The position numbers were made by a program, and so were the translations under genes. Positions 50,967 to 59,850 of a DNA stretch of 64,000 bases are shown here, piece by piece. Each line of letters opens with the position of its first letter. Positions within the stretch are counted from its first letter, which is position 1. Source of the stretch: Janthinobacterium aquaticum (GTDB lineage Bacteria; Pseudomonadota; Gammaproteobacteria; Burkholderiales; Burkholderiaceae_D); NCBI RefSeq assembly GCF_009208565.1, contig NZ_WFLK01000002.1, forward strand, positions 310,001 through 374,000. The letters run 5' to 3'. The notes below the pieces were generated by a model. That model had not been told where the DNA came from. It saw nothing but the letters and a program-made list of their open reading frames with translations, and searched no databases.

Positions 50967-51311
50967 TGCGTATCGAACTTAGTTTAACTGCGAAAAGAAC
51001 GCAGTGATTATGACGGATGGTAAGATAAGAAAGTCATTGTTTTCATTAAGGGATTCATCGCCGGGCAGGCGCGTGGAATGATCAGCGTCGCCTGTGCGGT
51101 TGTTGACTAGTACAGCTTAGTGCCATTGGCGCGATGAAATGGCTAAGGCAGGCTTCAGATACATAAATGACTGTGCTGAAGGAAAAAAACGGTTGATACC
51201 GAGTGAAGTCAAGTCGCGGGGCTTAATGAGGCGCGCTGGGGCTATTCCTGGTCGGACCTTTTAGCCAGGAACGATAACGGCGACCCATGTTGCCGGTTTG
51301 CCCACTGTCCG
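50967..51311. other. 345-bp gap before the GT41 gene
   Basis: No gene is seen. The stretch must contain the GT41 promoter. An inverted repeat TTCCTGG/CCAGGAA (51245-51251 and 51265-51271, 13-base loop) lies about 40 bases past the end of the nine-gene operon and might help end its transcript, but it has no T-run. A sigma-54-like GTGCCA word near 51120 has the wrong -12 element. Confidence 0.5.
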
Positions 51312-52094
51312 TTACCCAGCCAGCTCTGCCGAGATGGATTGATGCGCAGCAGGTTCACACAGTAAAAAGATGCTCGAGCATAAATCCGGGTACTGTTGGC
51401 CCAATTGGTAGCAGCCATCAAGATAAGCCTTGGAGATAATCTCGGTCTTCAGCAACTGGTCCCATTGAAAGTTGGCCAGTGCCTTGAAAAATATGCCTGA
51501 TCGATGAATGACCTTCAGCCCGGCCTGTATTGCATCGCGTTCCAGCGTGTCGAGCGCGTAGGTTCGGCGGTGGCCATGCTCGGCCTCAGCCGGCGTAACC
51601 GCAGCATTGTGGGTGATAAGGCCCATTTTGACGGCAATCTGGCGCGATGGAGCATGGGCATTGGGGCAGACCAGGAACAGACGTCCCCCTTCGGCCAGCC
51701 ATTCGCGATTGATGCGTTGAAGAACTGCATCCGGATCGTCCAGATGTTCGAGGACATGAGTCAGTATGATATTGTCATAGCGCTTAGGCAAGGTGACGTT
51801 TTCAAACGTAGAGTGAATCAGTTGCACCTGAGCGTCAAAGCGGCGTTGTGCCTCCGTTAAAGCCTCGTCGGATGCCTCTACACAGGTGATGTCGCTGAAA
51901 TACGGCAGGAAGCGCTGCGTGAAGTCGCCTTTGTAACTACCTAGTTCAAGCAGGCTGCCTGGACGGAAAAAAGGTTCGAACGAGCGTATCATGTATGGGT
52001 GCATGACATCGATGTCGAAACCGTACGAGTACTTTTCGTTCGCCTCGTTGGTGGAATCGTCGAGTTCCCGATTGTAGTTTCTTTGAATATTCAT
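51312..52094 (-). CDS. Class I SAM-dependent methyltransferase
   Basis: A 260-residue methyltransferase (Methyltransf_23/11 type): SAM-binding LLELGSYKGDFTQRFLP (motif I), CVEASDEAL (acidic residue for the ribose), NIILTHVLEHLDDPDAVLQRI and GGRLFLVCPNAHA. The C-terminal part has HGHRRTYALDTLERDAIQAGLKV. Last gene of the nine-gene operon, overlapping the beta-propeller gene by 4 bases. I infer O- or N-methylation of the glycan precursor; the substrate is not visible. Confidence 0.88.
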   Translation of the reverse strand: MNIQRNYNRELDDSTNEANEKYSYGFDIDVMHPYMIRSFEPFFRPGSLLELGSYKGDFTQRFLPYFSDITCVEASDEALTEAQRRFDAQVQLIHSTFENVTLPKRYDNIILTHVLEHLDDPDAVLQRINREWLAEGGRLFLVCPNAHAPSRQIAVKMGLITHNAAVTPAEAEHGHRRTYALDTLERDAIQAGLKVIHRSGIFFKALANFQWDQLLKTEIISKAYLDGCYQLGQQYPDLCSSIFLLCEPAAHQSISAELAG

Positions 52095-53098
52095 GAGGGT
52101 ATCCTTGTATGGGCAGCAGGCGAAGGGGCGTGCACATCTTGCTCTTGTTCACAAAGCCGAGCCAGGCCAAATCCGCTGCGGCCGAACTCATTGCCGTTGT
52201 ATAGCATGTAGATCGCGCCACCGAGTTCAAACGTATGCGGGTAGCATTGCATCTGTGAATCCCAACCTTCTGCTGCTATGTCAATCCCTGCAAGACTGTC
52301 GTCGCGGTGCCAGGCAATCATGTCATCGGACCAAGCGTAGCCAATGCGATAGGCGCTGTTGCTGTCGGTTCTGAAACCGTAGGCTTGTCGATAGCAGAAA
52401 TACATGTGATAGCGGCCATGACGCTCAAAAATGGTGGGCAGTGCCTGGCACTCATCCTGATTCAGGCGATCTGCGATGATCGGCTTGCCATCGCGTTGCC
52501 AGTGTATGCCGTCACTTGAAGTGGCGTGGGCAATTTTGTAGACGCGATCGGGCGCTTCGTCAGGATGGAATTTTTTCCACGCGGTGCCAAATATATACCA
52601 CATGTGGTATGTCCCGTCATGTATCACGACATAGGCGTCGGCCACCAGAAAGGGCTCATGCAGGGAGGCCGACATGACCGGTCCGGTGCCATATTTCTCG
52701 AACGTCAGGCCATTGTCTTGGCTGATCGCCAATCCGATGCTGGCGTCAACCGACACTGATACCTTGCGGTTCCAGCCGGTGGTGTAGGCCAGCACACGAT
52801 TGCCGTCTTGCACCATATTGACCGGAAAGATGCCATGCTCGTCGAAGCAGCCGAGGCCACCAAGCGCAATCACGGTATCGGTGGATACGCCGATGATCGT
52901 GTGCAGATCCAATGCGATATCGACAAACGCTACATGGCTCAGGTATTTGCCAGTATGGTCACGCTTTCGGGTAGAAAAATAAATGCGCAGGCGGTCATGC
53001 AGCAGCAGCGTTTGCGGCGACTGTGCAAAGTCTGTACATTCCAAAGGCAAGACATGATCGGCGGGATCGAACAGCTTGCCCAGTTTTTTCCATTTCAT
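52091..53098 (-). CDS. Beta-propeller glycosidase-like protein, tandem copy 2
   Basis: A 335-residue protein made of repeated blades with the pattern IYFSTR / MWYIFG / GRYHMYFCYR / YRIGYAWSDDMIAWHRDD, typical of the five-bladed furanosidase/phosphorylase-like folds (GH43/GH130/DUF377 type). It is a close paralogue of the next gene upstream (aligned openings KLGKLFDP, DFAQSP, shared ECQA-P, GYA-S-DM--W-RDD). No signal peptide is present, so it acts in the cytoplasm. That favours a role as a sugar-processing or sugar-binding protein in glycan precursor synthesis, but true catalytic acids cannot be assigned from sequence alone. Confidence 0.75.
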   Translation of the reverse strand: MKWKKLGKLFDPADHVLPLECTDFAQSPQTLLLHDRLRIYFSTRKRDHTGKYLSHVAFVDIALDLHTIIGVSTDTVIALGGLGCFDEHGIFPVNMVQDGNRVLAYTTGWNRKVSVSVDASIGLAISQDNGLTFEKYGTGPVMSASLHEPFLVADAYVVIHDGTYHMWYIFGTAWKKFHPDEAPDRVYKIAHATSSDGIHWQRDGKPIIADRLNQDECQALPTIFERHGRYHMYFCYRQAYGFRTDSNSAYRIGYAWSDDMIAWHRDDSLAGIDIAAEGWDSQMQCYPHTFELGGAIYMLYNGNEFGRSGFGLARLCEQEQDVHAPSPAAHTRIPS

Positions 53099-54084
53099 AG
53101 TGCACTCCAGTCTTGCGGTGCGCGTAGTCTGGCCAGGCCCATTCCCGCGCGGCCCATTTCATTTCCTTGATAAATCATGTAGGTAGTGCCGTCTACTTCA
53201 AATACATGTGGATAATTGACCATTTCCGAATCCCAGCCCGTGGAAGAAACGTGCATGCCAGCCATTTCATCATCACGCTTCCAGTGCAGCATATCGACCG
53301 AGCTGGCGTAGCCTATGCGATAGCCGCCCTGGCGGCTTTTGTAGTCGTGGATATCGCGATAGGAGAAAAACATATGATATTTACCATCGCGGAAAATGAC
53401 GTCAGGGCAGGCCTGGCATTCATGGGATCCCAATTTATCCTCGATCAGGTCTAGGCCATGTTTGATCCAGTCGATGCCGTTATCCGAGGTGGCCATGCGA
53501 ATTTTGTAAATCGGTTCGGGCAGGCCGTCAGTCTCACGCCATTCTTTTCCAGCCACATACCACATTTGCCATTGCTGGCCATATTTGCGCACTCGCGGGC
53601 TGCCTTGGAGGAACGGTTCGTCGTGACTGTAGCCGAGTACCGGCCCGGCGCCCATGCGCTGAAATGTATCGCCGTTATCGGCGCTGACAGCGATACCGAT
53701 GGCGGCATTGAAGCGTACCGATTCGCAACGGGTCCAGCCGCCGTAATACACTCGTACCTGTTCGCCATGACGGATGACCGTCAGCGGATTGATGCCGAAT
53801 TCGTCGAACGTGCCATAGTCGCCCAGCGCGAGAGGCGGAGCCTGGCAGATATGGGTTATTTGCAGCAGGTTGTTGCGATCCAGGTCTATATATGACATGT
53901 AGCTCAGATATTGGCCGTCCACCGGCGCTGGCCTGGAGCAGAAGTAGACGCGTATCCGATCATCGTCAACCAGCACCGTTGGCGACTGGGCAAAATCGTG
54001 CATCCAGCTGCCATGTTCCAGATCCTTGGGGTCGAACAGCTTCCCCAATTTTTCCCATTCAAACATTTCTTTGTCCTTTGCCAA
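53095..54084 (-). CDS. Beta-propeller glycosidase-like protein, tandem copy 1
   Basis: A 329-residue paralogue of the following gene, with the same blade motifs (RVYFCSRP, WQMWYVAG, GKYHMFFSYRD, YRIGYASSVDMLHWKRDDEMAG, YMIYQGNEMGRAGMGLARL). Two distinct copies in tandem, overlapping by 4 bases, suggest either a heteromeric complex or duplication followed by specialisation. No secretion signal is present. Family placement (GH43/GH130-like) comes from fold-type motifs; reaction and substrate are unknown. Confidence 0.75.
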   Translation of the reverse strand: MAKDKEMFEWEKLGKLFDPKDLEHGSWMHDFAQSPTVLVDDDRIRVYFCSRPAPVDGQYLSYMSYIDLDRNNLLQITHICQAPPLALGDYGTFDEFGINPLTVIRHGEQVRVYYGGWTRCESVRFNAAIGIAVSADNGDTFQRMGAGPVLGYSHDEPFLQGSPRVRKYGQQWQMWYVAGKEWRETDGLPEPIYKIRMATSDNGIDWIKHGLDLIEDKLGSHECQACPDVIFRDGKYHMFFSYRDIHDYKSRQGGYRIGYASSVDMLHWKRDDEMAGMHVSSTGWDSEMVNYPHVFEVDGTTYMIYQGNEMGRAGMGLARLRAPQDWSAL

Positions 54085-54109
54085 ATTTCGTCATCAACTT
54101 CATGACGAA

Positions 54110-54787
54110 TCAGTCGTGCAGGCGCCTGAGCACTCTTGAACCTGTTTTCAGGCCGCCATAATAATAGTCGTTAAATCCTGCTGCCTCCATCAGGTCGAAC
54201 ACCGGCTGCATGTCATATGGCACACGGTGCAGAGTGAAACGGCCATCGGCATATAGCGCGAAAGCGGCGCGTGGATCGCCATCTCTCGGCTGCCCTACCG
54301 AGCCAGGATTGCAGTAGCTCTTGTCACCGTAGATTTCCAGTCTTTGCACATGCGTATGGCCCGAGACAAACGCCTTGCCCTCGACCTGGTCGAAATATTC
54401 CGCGCTGGGCTTCAGATATTCATCGATGGGGTCTCCCCAGCCTCCATGCACTATGCGCACTTCGCCTGCCTGTAACTGTACGGGCAAGGTCTTGAGCCAG
54501 GCGAGATTGTCCGCGCTGATAACCTTGCGTTGGTAGGCCAGGCAATCATTGACGCTGCGTGAACGCGTGCAAAAACCACCGCCAGCCATATACCAGTCAT
54601 GGTTGCCCATGACGCAGGCGATGGCGCGCTCGCGTAACAGGTCGCAACACTCATTGACCTGGCTGTAATAGCCAACCACATCGCCCGCGCAGCAGATGTC
54701 GGTCACGCCGAGGCGATCTATTTCCGCCATTACCGCCTTCAATGCTTCAAAGTTGCCATGAATGTCAGAAATGAACGCGGTCGTCAT
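54110..54787 (-). CDS. Calcineurin-like metallophosphoesterase (YfcE/MJ0936 type)
   Basis: A 225-residue enzyme with all five metal-site motifs in order: DIHGNFEAL, GDVVGYY, GNHDWY, HGGWGDP and GHTHVQ, plus NPGSVGQPRDGDPRAAF. These small cytoplasmic enzymes hydrolyse phosphomonoesters or diesters. Within this operon it could remove a phosphate from a sugar intermediate. The start lies 23 bases inside the end of the ATP-grasp gene, showing co-translation. Confidence 0.9.
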   Translation of the reverse strand: MTTAFISDIHGNFEALKAVMAEIDRLGVTDICCAGDVVGYYSQVNECCDLLRERAIACVMGNHDWYMAGGGFCTRSRSVNDCLAYQRKVISADNLAWLKTLPVQLQAGEVRIVHGGWGDPIDEYLKPSAEYFDQVEGKAFVSGHTHVQRLEIYGDKSYCNPGSVGQPRDGDPRAAFALYADGRFTLHRVPYDMQPVFDLMEAAGFNDYYYGGLKTGSRVLRRLHD

Positions 54788-55742
54788 AAAAAATATGCTC
54801 CTCTATATAGCGCACCGCATGGCCGCGTCGTATTGCAGGCGGCGTTGGAATTTTGCCTGACAGATAGAAATCGACTGCCATGGCACTTTCGTTGTAGCCG
54901 AATGCAGTGCGTATCGAGGTCGACGACGAGATACGGGGGTTAATTTCCAGCAGTTTGACGCCGTCGGCGCAGGTCCTGAACTGGAAATTGGTCGGACCAA
55001 TGGGCAGATAATGCTGACATAGCCTTTCCAATGTTTCACGGAACTGAGCTGCATCGACGACCTCCGCCTTGTCGGTAAATCCGTCTTTCGACAACTTCCT
55101 GCGCAAGGTGATGCTGGCATGGTAGCCGCCGTTGCCGTCGCAGAAAGCTGATGTTGTAAATTCGTTGTCATCGTTACCCACGATCGGCTGCGCCATCAGG
55201 CGAAGACCGATATCATGTCGATGGCGCTCGAACGTTGCGGCACTGTCCACCCTGACGATCCCCTTGGAGCCGAAACCGCGGCGTGGCTTGAGCAGGAAAG
55301 GCAGGCCGTAAGCGGCCACGAGCGCTTCATAAGAATTGTCGAGGCTGCTGTCGATGATGCACGGCATGCCGGCCGCCATCAGCGATGTATAGAAGGCCCA
55401 TTTGTCCTGGCATAGTGCGACCAGTTCCGGCCGGTTCATAACCACGCGCGCACCATGTCGTTCAATCAGCGCAAGACTGGCCGACCAGCTGTGCAGATCG
55501 ATTTCGATGCCTGGGATAATCAGATCGATCTGGTGCCTGCTGATGGTTGCACACAGCCAGTTGAGATAGCCGGACGTGCTGGTAGCGGGGGCGAGTTTGA
55601 ATATGTCGCAAAATGCGGGTGCGACCGAGTCGGTATACATGGAACTGCCAATTAGGTGCAGTGTCGGGTCGGCCTTGCGCAGTGAGCGCAGGATGCCATA
55701 GCCTACGATGCCACTGGCTCCGGAAACCAGAATTTTCTTCAT
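54765..55742 (-). CDS. ATP-grasp ligase (CarB/PylC-like)
   Basis: A 325-residue protein. A Rossmann-like pre-ATP-grasp domain (residues 1-110: ILVSGASGIVGYGILRSLRK) precedes an ATP-grasp fold with the nucleotide loop LPFLLKPRRGFGSKGIVRV and the metal-binding LLEINPRISSST. ATP-grasp ligases join a carboxylate to an amine or thiol through an acyl phosphate. In this operon an attractive idea is coupling of an amino or hydroxy acid to the amino sugar. It overlaps the epimerase gene by 4 bases. Confidence 0.88.
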   Translation of the reverse strand: MKKILVSGASGIVGYGILRSLRKADPTLHLIGSSMYTDSVAPAFCDIFKLAPATSTSGYLNWLCATISRHQIDLIIPGIEIDLHSWSASLALIERHGARVVMNRPELVALCQDKWAFYTSLMAAGMPCIIDSSLDNSYEALVAAYGLPFLLKPRRGFGSKGIVRVDSAATFERHRHDIGLRLMAQPIVGNDDNEFTTSAFCDGNGGYHASITLRRKLSKDGFTDKAEVVDAAQFRETLERLCQHYLPIGPTNFQFRTCADGVKLLEINPRISSSTSIRTAFGYNESAMAVDFYLSGKIPTPPAIRRGHAVRYIEEHIFYDDRVHF

Positions 55743-56596
55743 TGCATGGACTTTCTGTAAGCTGCCTCTTTTGCCATACCCAATTCCAAGGAGATGCGCG
55801 GATACTGCCTCAGCAGGCGAAACAGTGTATCGTCAGCCGGGCAGATATTGTCGGCAATATCAGGCTGCTGCGGCATAAAAACCATCTGGCTCCTGCTGCC
55901 GAACGCCTTGGCGGCCGCCGCGATGATGTCGGAAAAGCGCACTGGCTGCAACTGGGCGCAGTCATGGCTGCCGGTAATTTTCAGTCGAATGGCCGCGGCG
56001 GTCAGTTCGGCCACGTCGTCGAGATGAATAAAGTTACGGCGTGCATCGTTGCTGCCGTAGATCGTCACGTTTTCGTTATTGGCTACCTTGTCGATGATCG
56101 TGTACAGGAATGGCTGATGCTTGCGGCAGGCCGGGCCGGTGCCATAAAACTGCGATGGCCGGATGACGGTCAGCGCCAGTCCTGTCTGTTCGCTGTAAAG
56201 CCCGATCAGCTCTTCCGCATGGCGCTTCGACAGGGAGTAGGGCGTGTAGAACGGCGACTGTGCCGTCAGATGTGCGTAAATGCTCGATATTTGCACCATG
56301 TGGCTGATCGATAAGGTAGTGCATAGCTGGCATAGCCTGAGCGGGCCAAGGACGTTGGTCTGCTCGATCTGATACATGGACCTTGCCGCATCGCCAGTTC
56401 CGAAGCTGGCTGCCGTATTGATGAGCACGTCGATACCGCGCGGTATCGCACCTGCATCGATCTCGCCATTCAGGTCGAGCCGAACGTCGCAGCCGCTGCG
56501 TCCTGCCGTCATTACTTCGGCGAACTGCGACAGCACGGGCACAAGTGCATGCGCCAGTGTGGAATTGCCGCCAACGATCAATATGCGCATCGACAT
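55739..56596 (-). CDS. NAD-dependent epimerase/dehydratase (extended SDR)
   Basis: A 285-residue extended SDR. The N-terminal nucleotide loop is a variant (LIVGGNSTLAHAL), and the catalytic YxxxK is present as YSLSK in FYTPYSLSKRHAEELI, with the conserved RPSQFYGTGP and RRNFIHLDDVAEL. Such enzymes reduce, epimerise or dehydrate sugar nucleotides. Shorter than the typical 4,6-dehydratase (~330 residues), so a reductase or epimerase is more likely. It lies 27 bases after the methyltransferase gene and 4 bases into the ATP-grasp gene. Confidence 0.86.
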   Translation of the reverse strand: MSMRILIVGGNSTLAHALVPVLSQFAEVMTAGRSGCDVRLDLNGEIDAGAIPRGIDVLINTAASFGTGDAARSMYQIEQTNVLGPLRLCQLCTTLSISHMVQISSIYAHLTAQSPFYTPYSLSKRHAEELIGLYSEQTGLALTVIRPSQFYGTGPACRKHQPFLYTIIDKVANNENVTIYGSNDARRNFIHLDDVAELTAAAIRLKITGSHDCAQLQPVRFSDIIAAAAKAFGSRSQMVFMPQQPDIADNICPADDTLFRLLRQYPRISLELGMAKEAAYRKSMQ

Positions 56597-56623
56597 AATC
56601 TCCGTGCTGACGTTGATAGAAAA

Positions 56624-57757
56624 TCAACCCTGTACGACATGGACTTCGTCGAGTCGATGCGACAATTGCATGAACAGTGCACTGCCCATGACAAACGCCG
56701 TTGCAATGCGGTCGCGGTAGCGTCCGATGAACTCGTCGCCGGCGCGTTGCGGCCCATTACCATACGGCCAGATATAGTCATCGACAATGATCCAGCCACC
56801 TGCGTGGACCAGGCCTGACCAGCAGGCCAGGTCCGCGCTGGCTGCAGCATAGGTGTGGTTGCCGTCGATATGCAATATCGCGATGCTGCCCTGGTAGCAG
56901 GTTGTGCCAAATGCGTCGGTATGTACCTCGCGCTGCTGCCGATAGTGCCGGGCCCCCGATTCCGACGGCAGGCGCAGATAATTGACATGGTCATGGCTGT
57001 AAGGCAATAAATTCATTTCGAAGACCGTCAAGGCTTCGCTTGCATCGAATTGTGCCGATACCTGATCAACCAGGCCGGTTGCGTCGTTCTGTACCAGGTG
57101 AGCGTTCGACCAGGGGTCAACGCATAAAAGTTTTCCAATCTGATGGCAACGCGCCAGCCATGCCAGCAAAAAAGCAGATTTGCCCCACCAACTGCCGATT
57201 TCGACAATGTCGCCATCGACAGCATGACGCGCGATTTCACACAGCGCAAACATTTTTTCACGGTCGCACATGCCAGGAATGAGTTCGGCGTGTCGAAACA
57301 GCGCCGCCAGCTGCAGACTGCTGGCAGATGACCGGGCCGGTTTAGCCGCACCAATTGCCAATGGCTGTTCTAACCATGTGGCGACCTGCGACTGCGCTCT
57401 CCGGTAGAGAGTCAGTTCGGCGTCCGCTGGTGAGGCATTGAGCAGCGCCACGCCGGGAGCCAGTGTCTGCAGGGTGCGGTGCAGATGATCCCAGATCACA
57501 GGATTGGGCGTGTAAATTCCTGTGACGCTTTGATCGTCGATCAATGCCTGCAAAGCGGCATCGAAGCTGGCATCGGTCACGTAAGGCAGATACGCCCACG
57601 CAGCGTATTGTTGGCGTGTGGGATCGTGCGCCAGCGACGACGCCCCCAACACAGGCTTGCCATCTGCCTGGCATTGCTGTAGAAACTCCAGCGATTTTGG
57701 CATGCCGCCTGGAAAAACCAAAATTTTGCCTTTGGCAAGGCTATCTATTTTTTGCAT
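56624..57757 (-). CDS. Methyltransferase with N-terminal pre-ATP-grasp-like domain
   Basis: A 377-residue two-part protein. Residues ~1-130 look like a Rossmann pre-ATP-grasp domain (GKILVFPGGMPKSLEFLQQC ... VTGIYTPNPVIWDHLHRTL) without any ATP-grasp domain. Residues ~165-340 are a class I methyltransferase (Methyltransf_24/CmcI type: GDIVEIGSWWGKSAFLLAWLA, LLCVDPWSN, IAILHIDGNHTYAAASADL, GGWIIVDDY). The acidic DGNH/DDY residues are typical of metal-assisted sugar O-methyltransferases of this group. The substrate is inferred to be a sugar. Confidence 0.82.
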   Translation of the reverse strand: MQKIDSLAKGKILVFPGGMPKSLEFLQQCQADGKPVLGASSLAHDPTRQQYAAWAYLPYVTDASFDAALQALIDDQSVTGIYTPNPVIWDHLHRTLQTLAPGVALLNASPADAELTLYRRAQSQVATWLEQPLAIGAAKPARSSASSLQLAALFRHAELIPGMCDREKMFALCEIARHAVDGDIVEIGSWWGKSAFLLAWLARCHQIGKLLCVDPWSNAHLVQNDATGLVDQVSAQFDASEALTVFEMNLLPYSHDHVNYLRLPSESGARHYRQQREVHTDAFGTTCYQGSIAILHIDGNHTYAAASADLACWSGLVHAGGWIIVDDYIWPYGNGPQRAGDEFIGRYRDRIATAFVMGSALFMQLSHRLDEVHVVQG

Positions 57758-57816
57758 AATAGGTTCAGAATAGGAAGCTGGTCATCAAAATCGAGCCGTA
57801 TGATCATTATGATGGC

Positions 57817-58515
57817 TTACAGCAGTTCATAATTGTTTCTGATGGCTGAACGCACCTGCGCTATCGGATTGAACATAAGGACATCGATCAGCGATAGCCA
57901 AGGTACGAAAGGCGCTTCAAATTGCTCGTAAGTCAGCTCTTTCGAACGGATGAAGCGCAGTTCGATATTCTTGTGCAGGAAGTCTGCTTTCGAATACAGC
58001 GACTGGCCTCCTATCGCATTGATATAAGTCCGTGCTCCGACTGCCTGGCAGATGGCAAGCACCTTGTGCTGGCCTTTGAGCGTGTGATCGATATCGATCG
58101 CCGACGATATTTGTATCGGCGTAGAGAGGCCAAGATGGGCGCAGGTCTCTTTCAGGCTGTAATGCAGGAATGTGAACAAATTGCTGGTGTCATGCGACAG
58201 TGCAGCCTCAAGCAGTGGCATGGTGAGTTTGAAGTAGGGGGCCTTGCGATACGCACCGTCCAGTTGCGCCAGCAATTTGTTCGGCTTGAAATCAGCGGCA
58301 AATTCTCGTTCGCGCACATCTAGGGTGTCGCTGTCTTTTTGCAAGGGCAATGAAATAAAGGCATCGTTACCATTGAGTAAGATACGATTGCGATTGATCC
58401 ATCCTTTTTTTGTGTACTGGATGTTGTCATACAGGACAAACAGATCGACCGCGGCGATTAACTGGAAATAGCCAATGTAGGGAAAAAAATATGGCTGCAT
58501 GATGGCAATTTTCAT
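57817..58515 (-). CDS. WbqC-family protein
   Basis: A 232-residue WbqC-like protein. It opens with the family signature AIMQPYFFPYIGYFQLIAAVDLFVLYDNIQYTKKGWINRNRI and has ISLPLQKDSD and the C-terminal FVPWLSLIDVLMFN. WbqC proteins recur next to sugar aminotransferases in O-antigen and flagellin glycan loci and are thought to act in amino-sugar modification; the reaction is not settled. It overlaps the aminotransferase gene by 4 bases, strengthening that link. Confidence 0.9.
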   Translation of the reverse strand: MKIAIMQPYFFPYIGYFQLIAAVDLFVLYDNIQYTKKGWINRNRILLNGNDAFISLPLQKDSDTLDVREREFAADFKPNKLLAQLDGAYRKAPYFKLTMPLLEAALSHDTSNLFTFLHYSLKETCAHLGLSTPIQISSAIDIDHTLKGQHKVLAICQAVGARTYINAIGGQSLYSKADFLHKNIELRFIRSKELTYEQFEAPFVPWLSLIDVLMFNPIAQVRSAIRNNYELL

Positions 58516-59684
58516 GTCCCAGCTGTCCTGTCTGCCGATGGTGTCCCATGGCAGGCCACGCTGGCGATCAGGTCGGTAATCATGTCGACCTGTTCGAACG
58601 TCAGTGCAGGATACTGCGGCAGGCAGATGACCTGGTCGGCAATCTGGCGTGCCACAGGCAAGTTCGCAGGCGCCGATGAGGCCAGTCCACGGTACATGGG
58701 GAAGTCGCTGATCAGGGGATAGAAGTAGCGCCGGGCGAAGATATTATTCTCACGCAGATACTGGAACAACTGATCGCGACTAATCGGGAAGTCCGGTTTG
58801 ACCAGGATGGGAAAGTAGGCGTGATTAGTCTTGCCGGCCGACTGCGCATGGCATTGGATGCCTTTAAGGCCCGATAGTTTTTGCCGGTAATAGGCGTCTA
58901 CCATTTGCCGGCGCTGCAATGCCTGATCTATGCCCTTCAATTGCAAAAGACCGAATGCCGCGTTTATCTCGCTCATTTTCCCATTGATACCAGGCGCAAC
59001 AACGGACGTTTCGCTGACGATGCCGAAATTTTTCAGATGATCGATGCGTTGCTTTGTTTTTGCATCGGGACAAACGATGGCGCCGCCCTCAAACGTATTG
59101 AAGACCTTGGTTGCGTGAAAGCTCAACACGGAAAGATCGCCATGATTGAGGACGCTGGCGCCATTGTGCTGAACCCCAAACGCATGGGCTGCATCGTAAA
59201 TGATTTTAAGGCCGTAGTTGTCGGCAATACGCTCAATGCCGTCCACATCGCATGGCAGCCCGTAACAATGTACCGGCATGATGGCGGTGGTCTGAGGCGT
59301 TATGGCCGCCTCGATCTTGTCGGTATCGAGGTTGAAGGTGAGCGGATCGATATCCACAAACACCGGGCGGATACCGTTCCATACCAGGGAGTGGGCGGTT
59401 GCGACAAAGGAGTAGGGGGTAGTAATGACTTCGCCCGTAATGCGCAATGCCTGCAATGCGGTAATGAGCGCCAGAGTGCCATTAGTAAACAGGCAAATAT
59501 GCTTGACGCCAAGATAGTCACATAAGGCCTGTTCCAGTTCATGGTGGAATGGGCCGGTATTAGTCAGGATCTTGTTTTCCCATATCTTTTCCAGATAAGG
59601 AATAAAGTCTTCCAAGGGTGGAAGCAGTGGCTGAGTTACATATAGCGCATTGGCCGGTTTGGCCGGTGGCGTCGGTGCCGACAT
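58512..59684 (-). CDS. DegT/DnrJ/EryC1-family sugar aminotransferase, VioA-like
   Basis: A 390-residue PLP enzyme. Its start YVTQPLLPPLEDFIPYLEKIWENKILTNTGPFHHELEQAL is characteristic of VioA-type aminotransferases. It has IYDAAHAFGV (Asp pairing with the PLP ring) and the Schiff-base lysine in SFHATKVFNTFEGGAIV. VioA makes dTDP-4-amino-4,6-dideoxyglucose (viosamine) from the 4-keto sugar with glutamate. It is the first gene of the nine-gene operon. The exact sugar remains an inference. Confidence 0.9.
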   Translation of the reverse strand: MSAPTPPAKPANALYVTQPLLPPLEDFIPYLEKIWENKILTNTGPFHHELEQALCDYLGVKHICLFTNGTLALITALQALRITGEVITTPYSFVATAHSLVWNGIRPVFVDIDPLTFNLDTDKIEAAITPQTTAIMPVHCYGLPCDVDGIERIADNYGLKIIYDAAHAFGVQHNGASVLNHGDLSVLSFHATKVFNTFEGGAIVCPDAKTKQRIDHLKNFGIVSETSVVAPGINGKMSEINAAFGLLQLKGIDQALQRRQMVDAYYRQKLSGLKGIQCHAQSAGKTNHAYFPILVKPDFPISRDQLFQYLRENNIFARRYFYPLISDFPMYRGLASSAPANLPVARQIADQVICLPQYPALTFEQVDMITDLIASVACHGTPSADRTAGT

Positions 59685-59850
59685 GGTTGTACCTATTGAA
59701 GTATTATTTCCTGATGCTCACTGCACTGACATTTGCCCAGTGAAACAGTGTGACTCCGATTCAATGTGCGGCGCGTGCCGATAGCGATTGTAACCGCTGG
59801 CGACAGACCTCACTGAGTTTCCTTGAGGAATTTTTCTTTTTCCTGTGCGA

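Noticed and set aside
51111..51125. Sigma-54-like word (GTGCCA on plus) upstream of the GT41 gene
   Set aside because: The -24 half is good but no TTGC/GC follows at -12.
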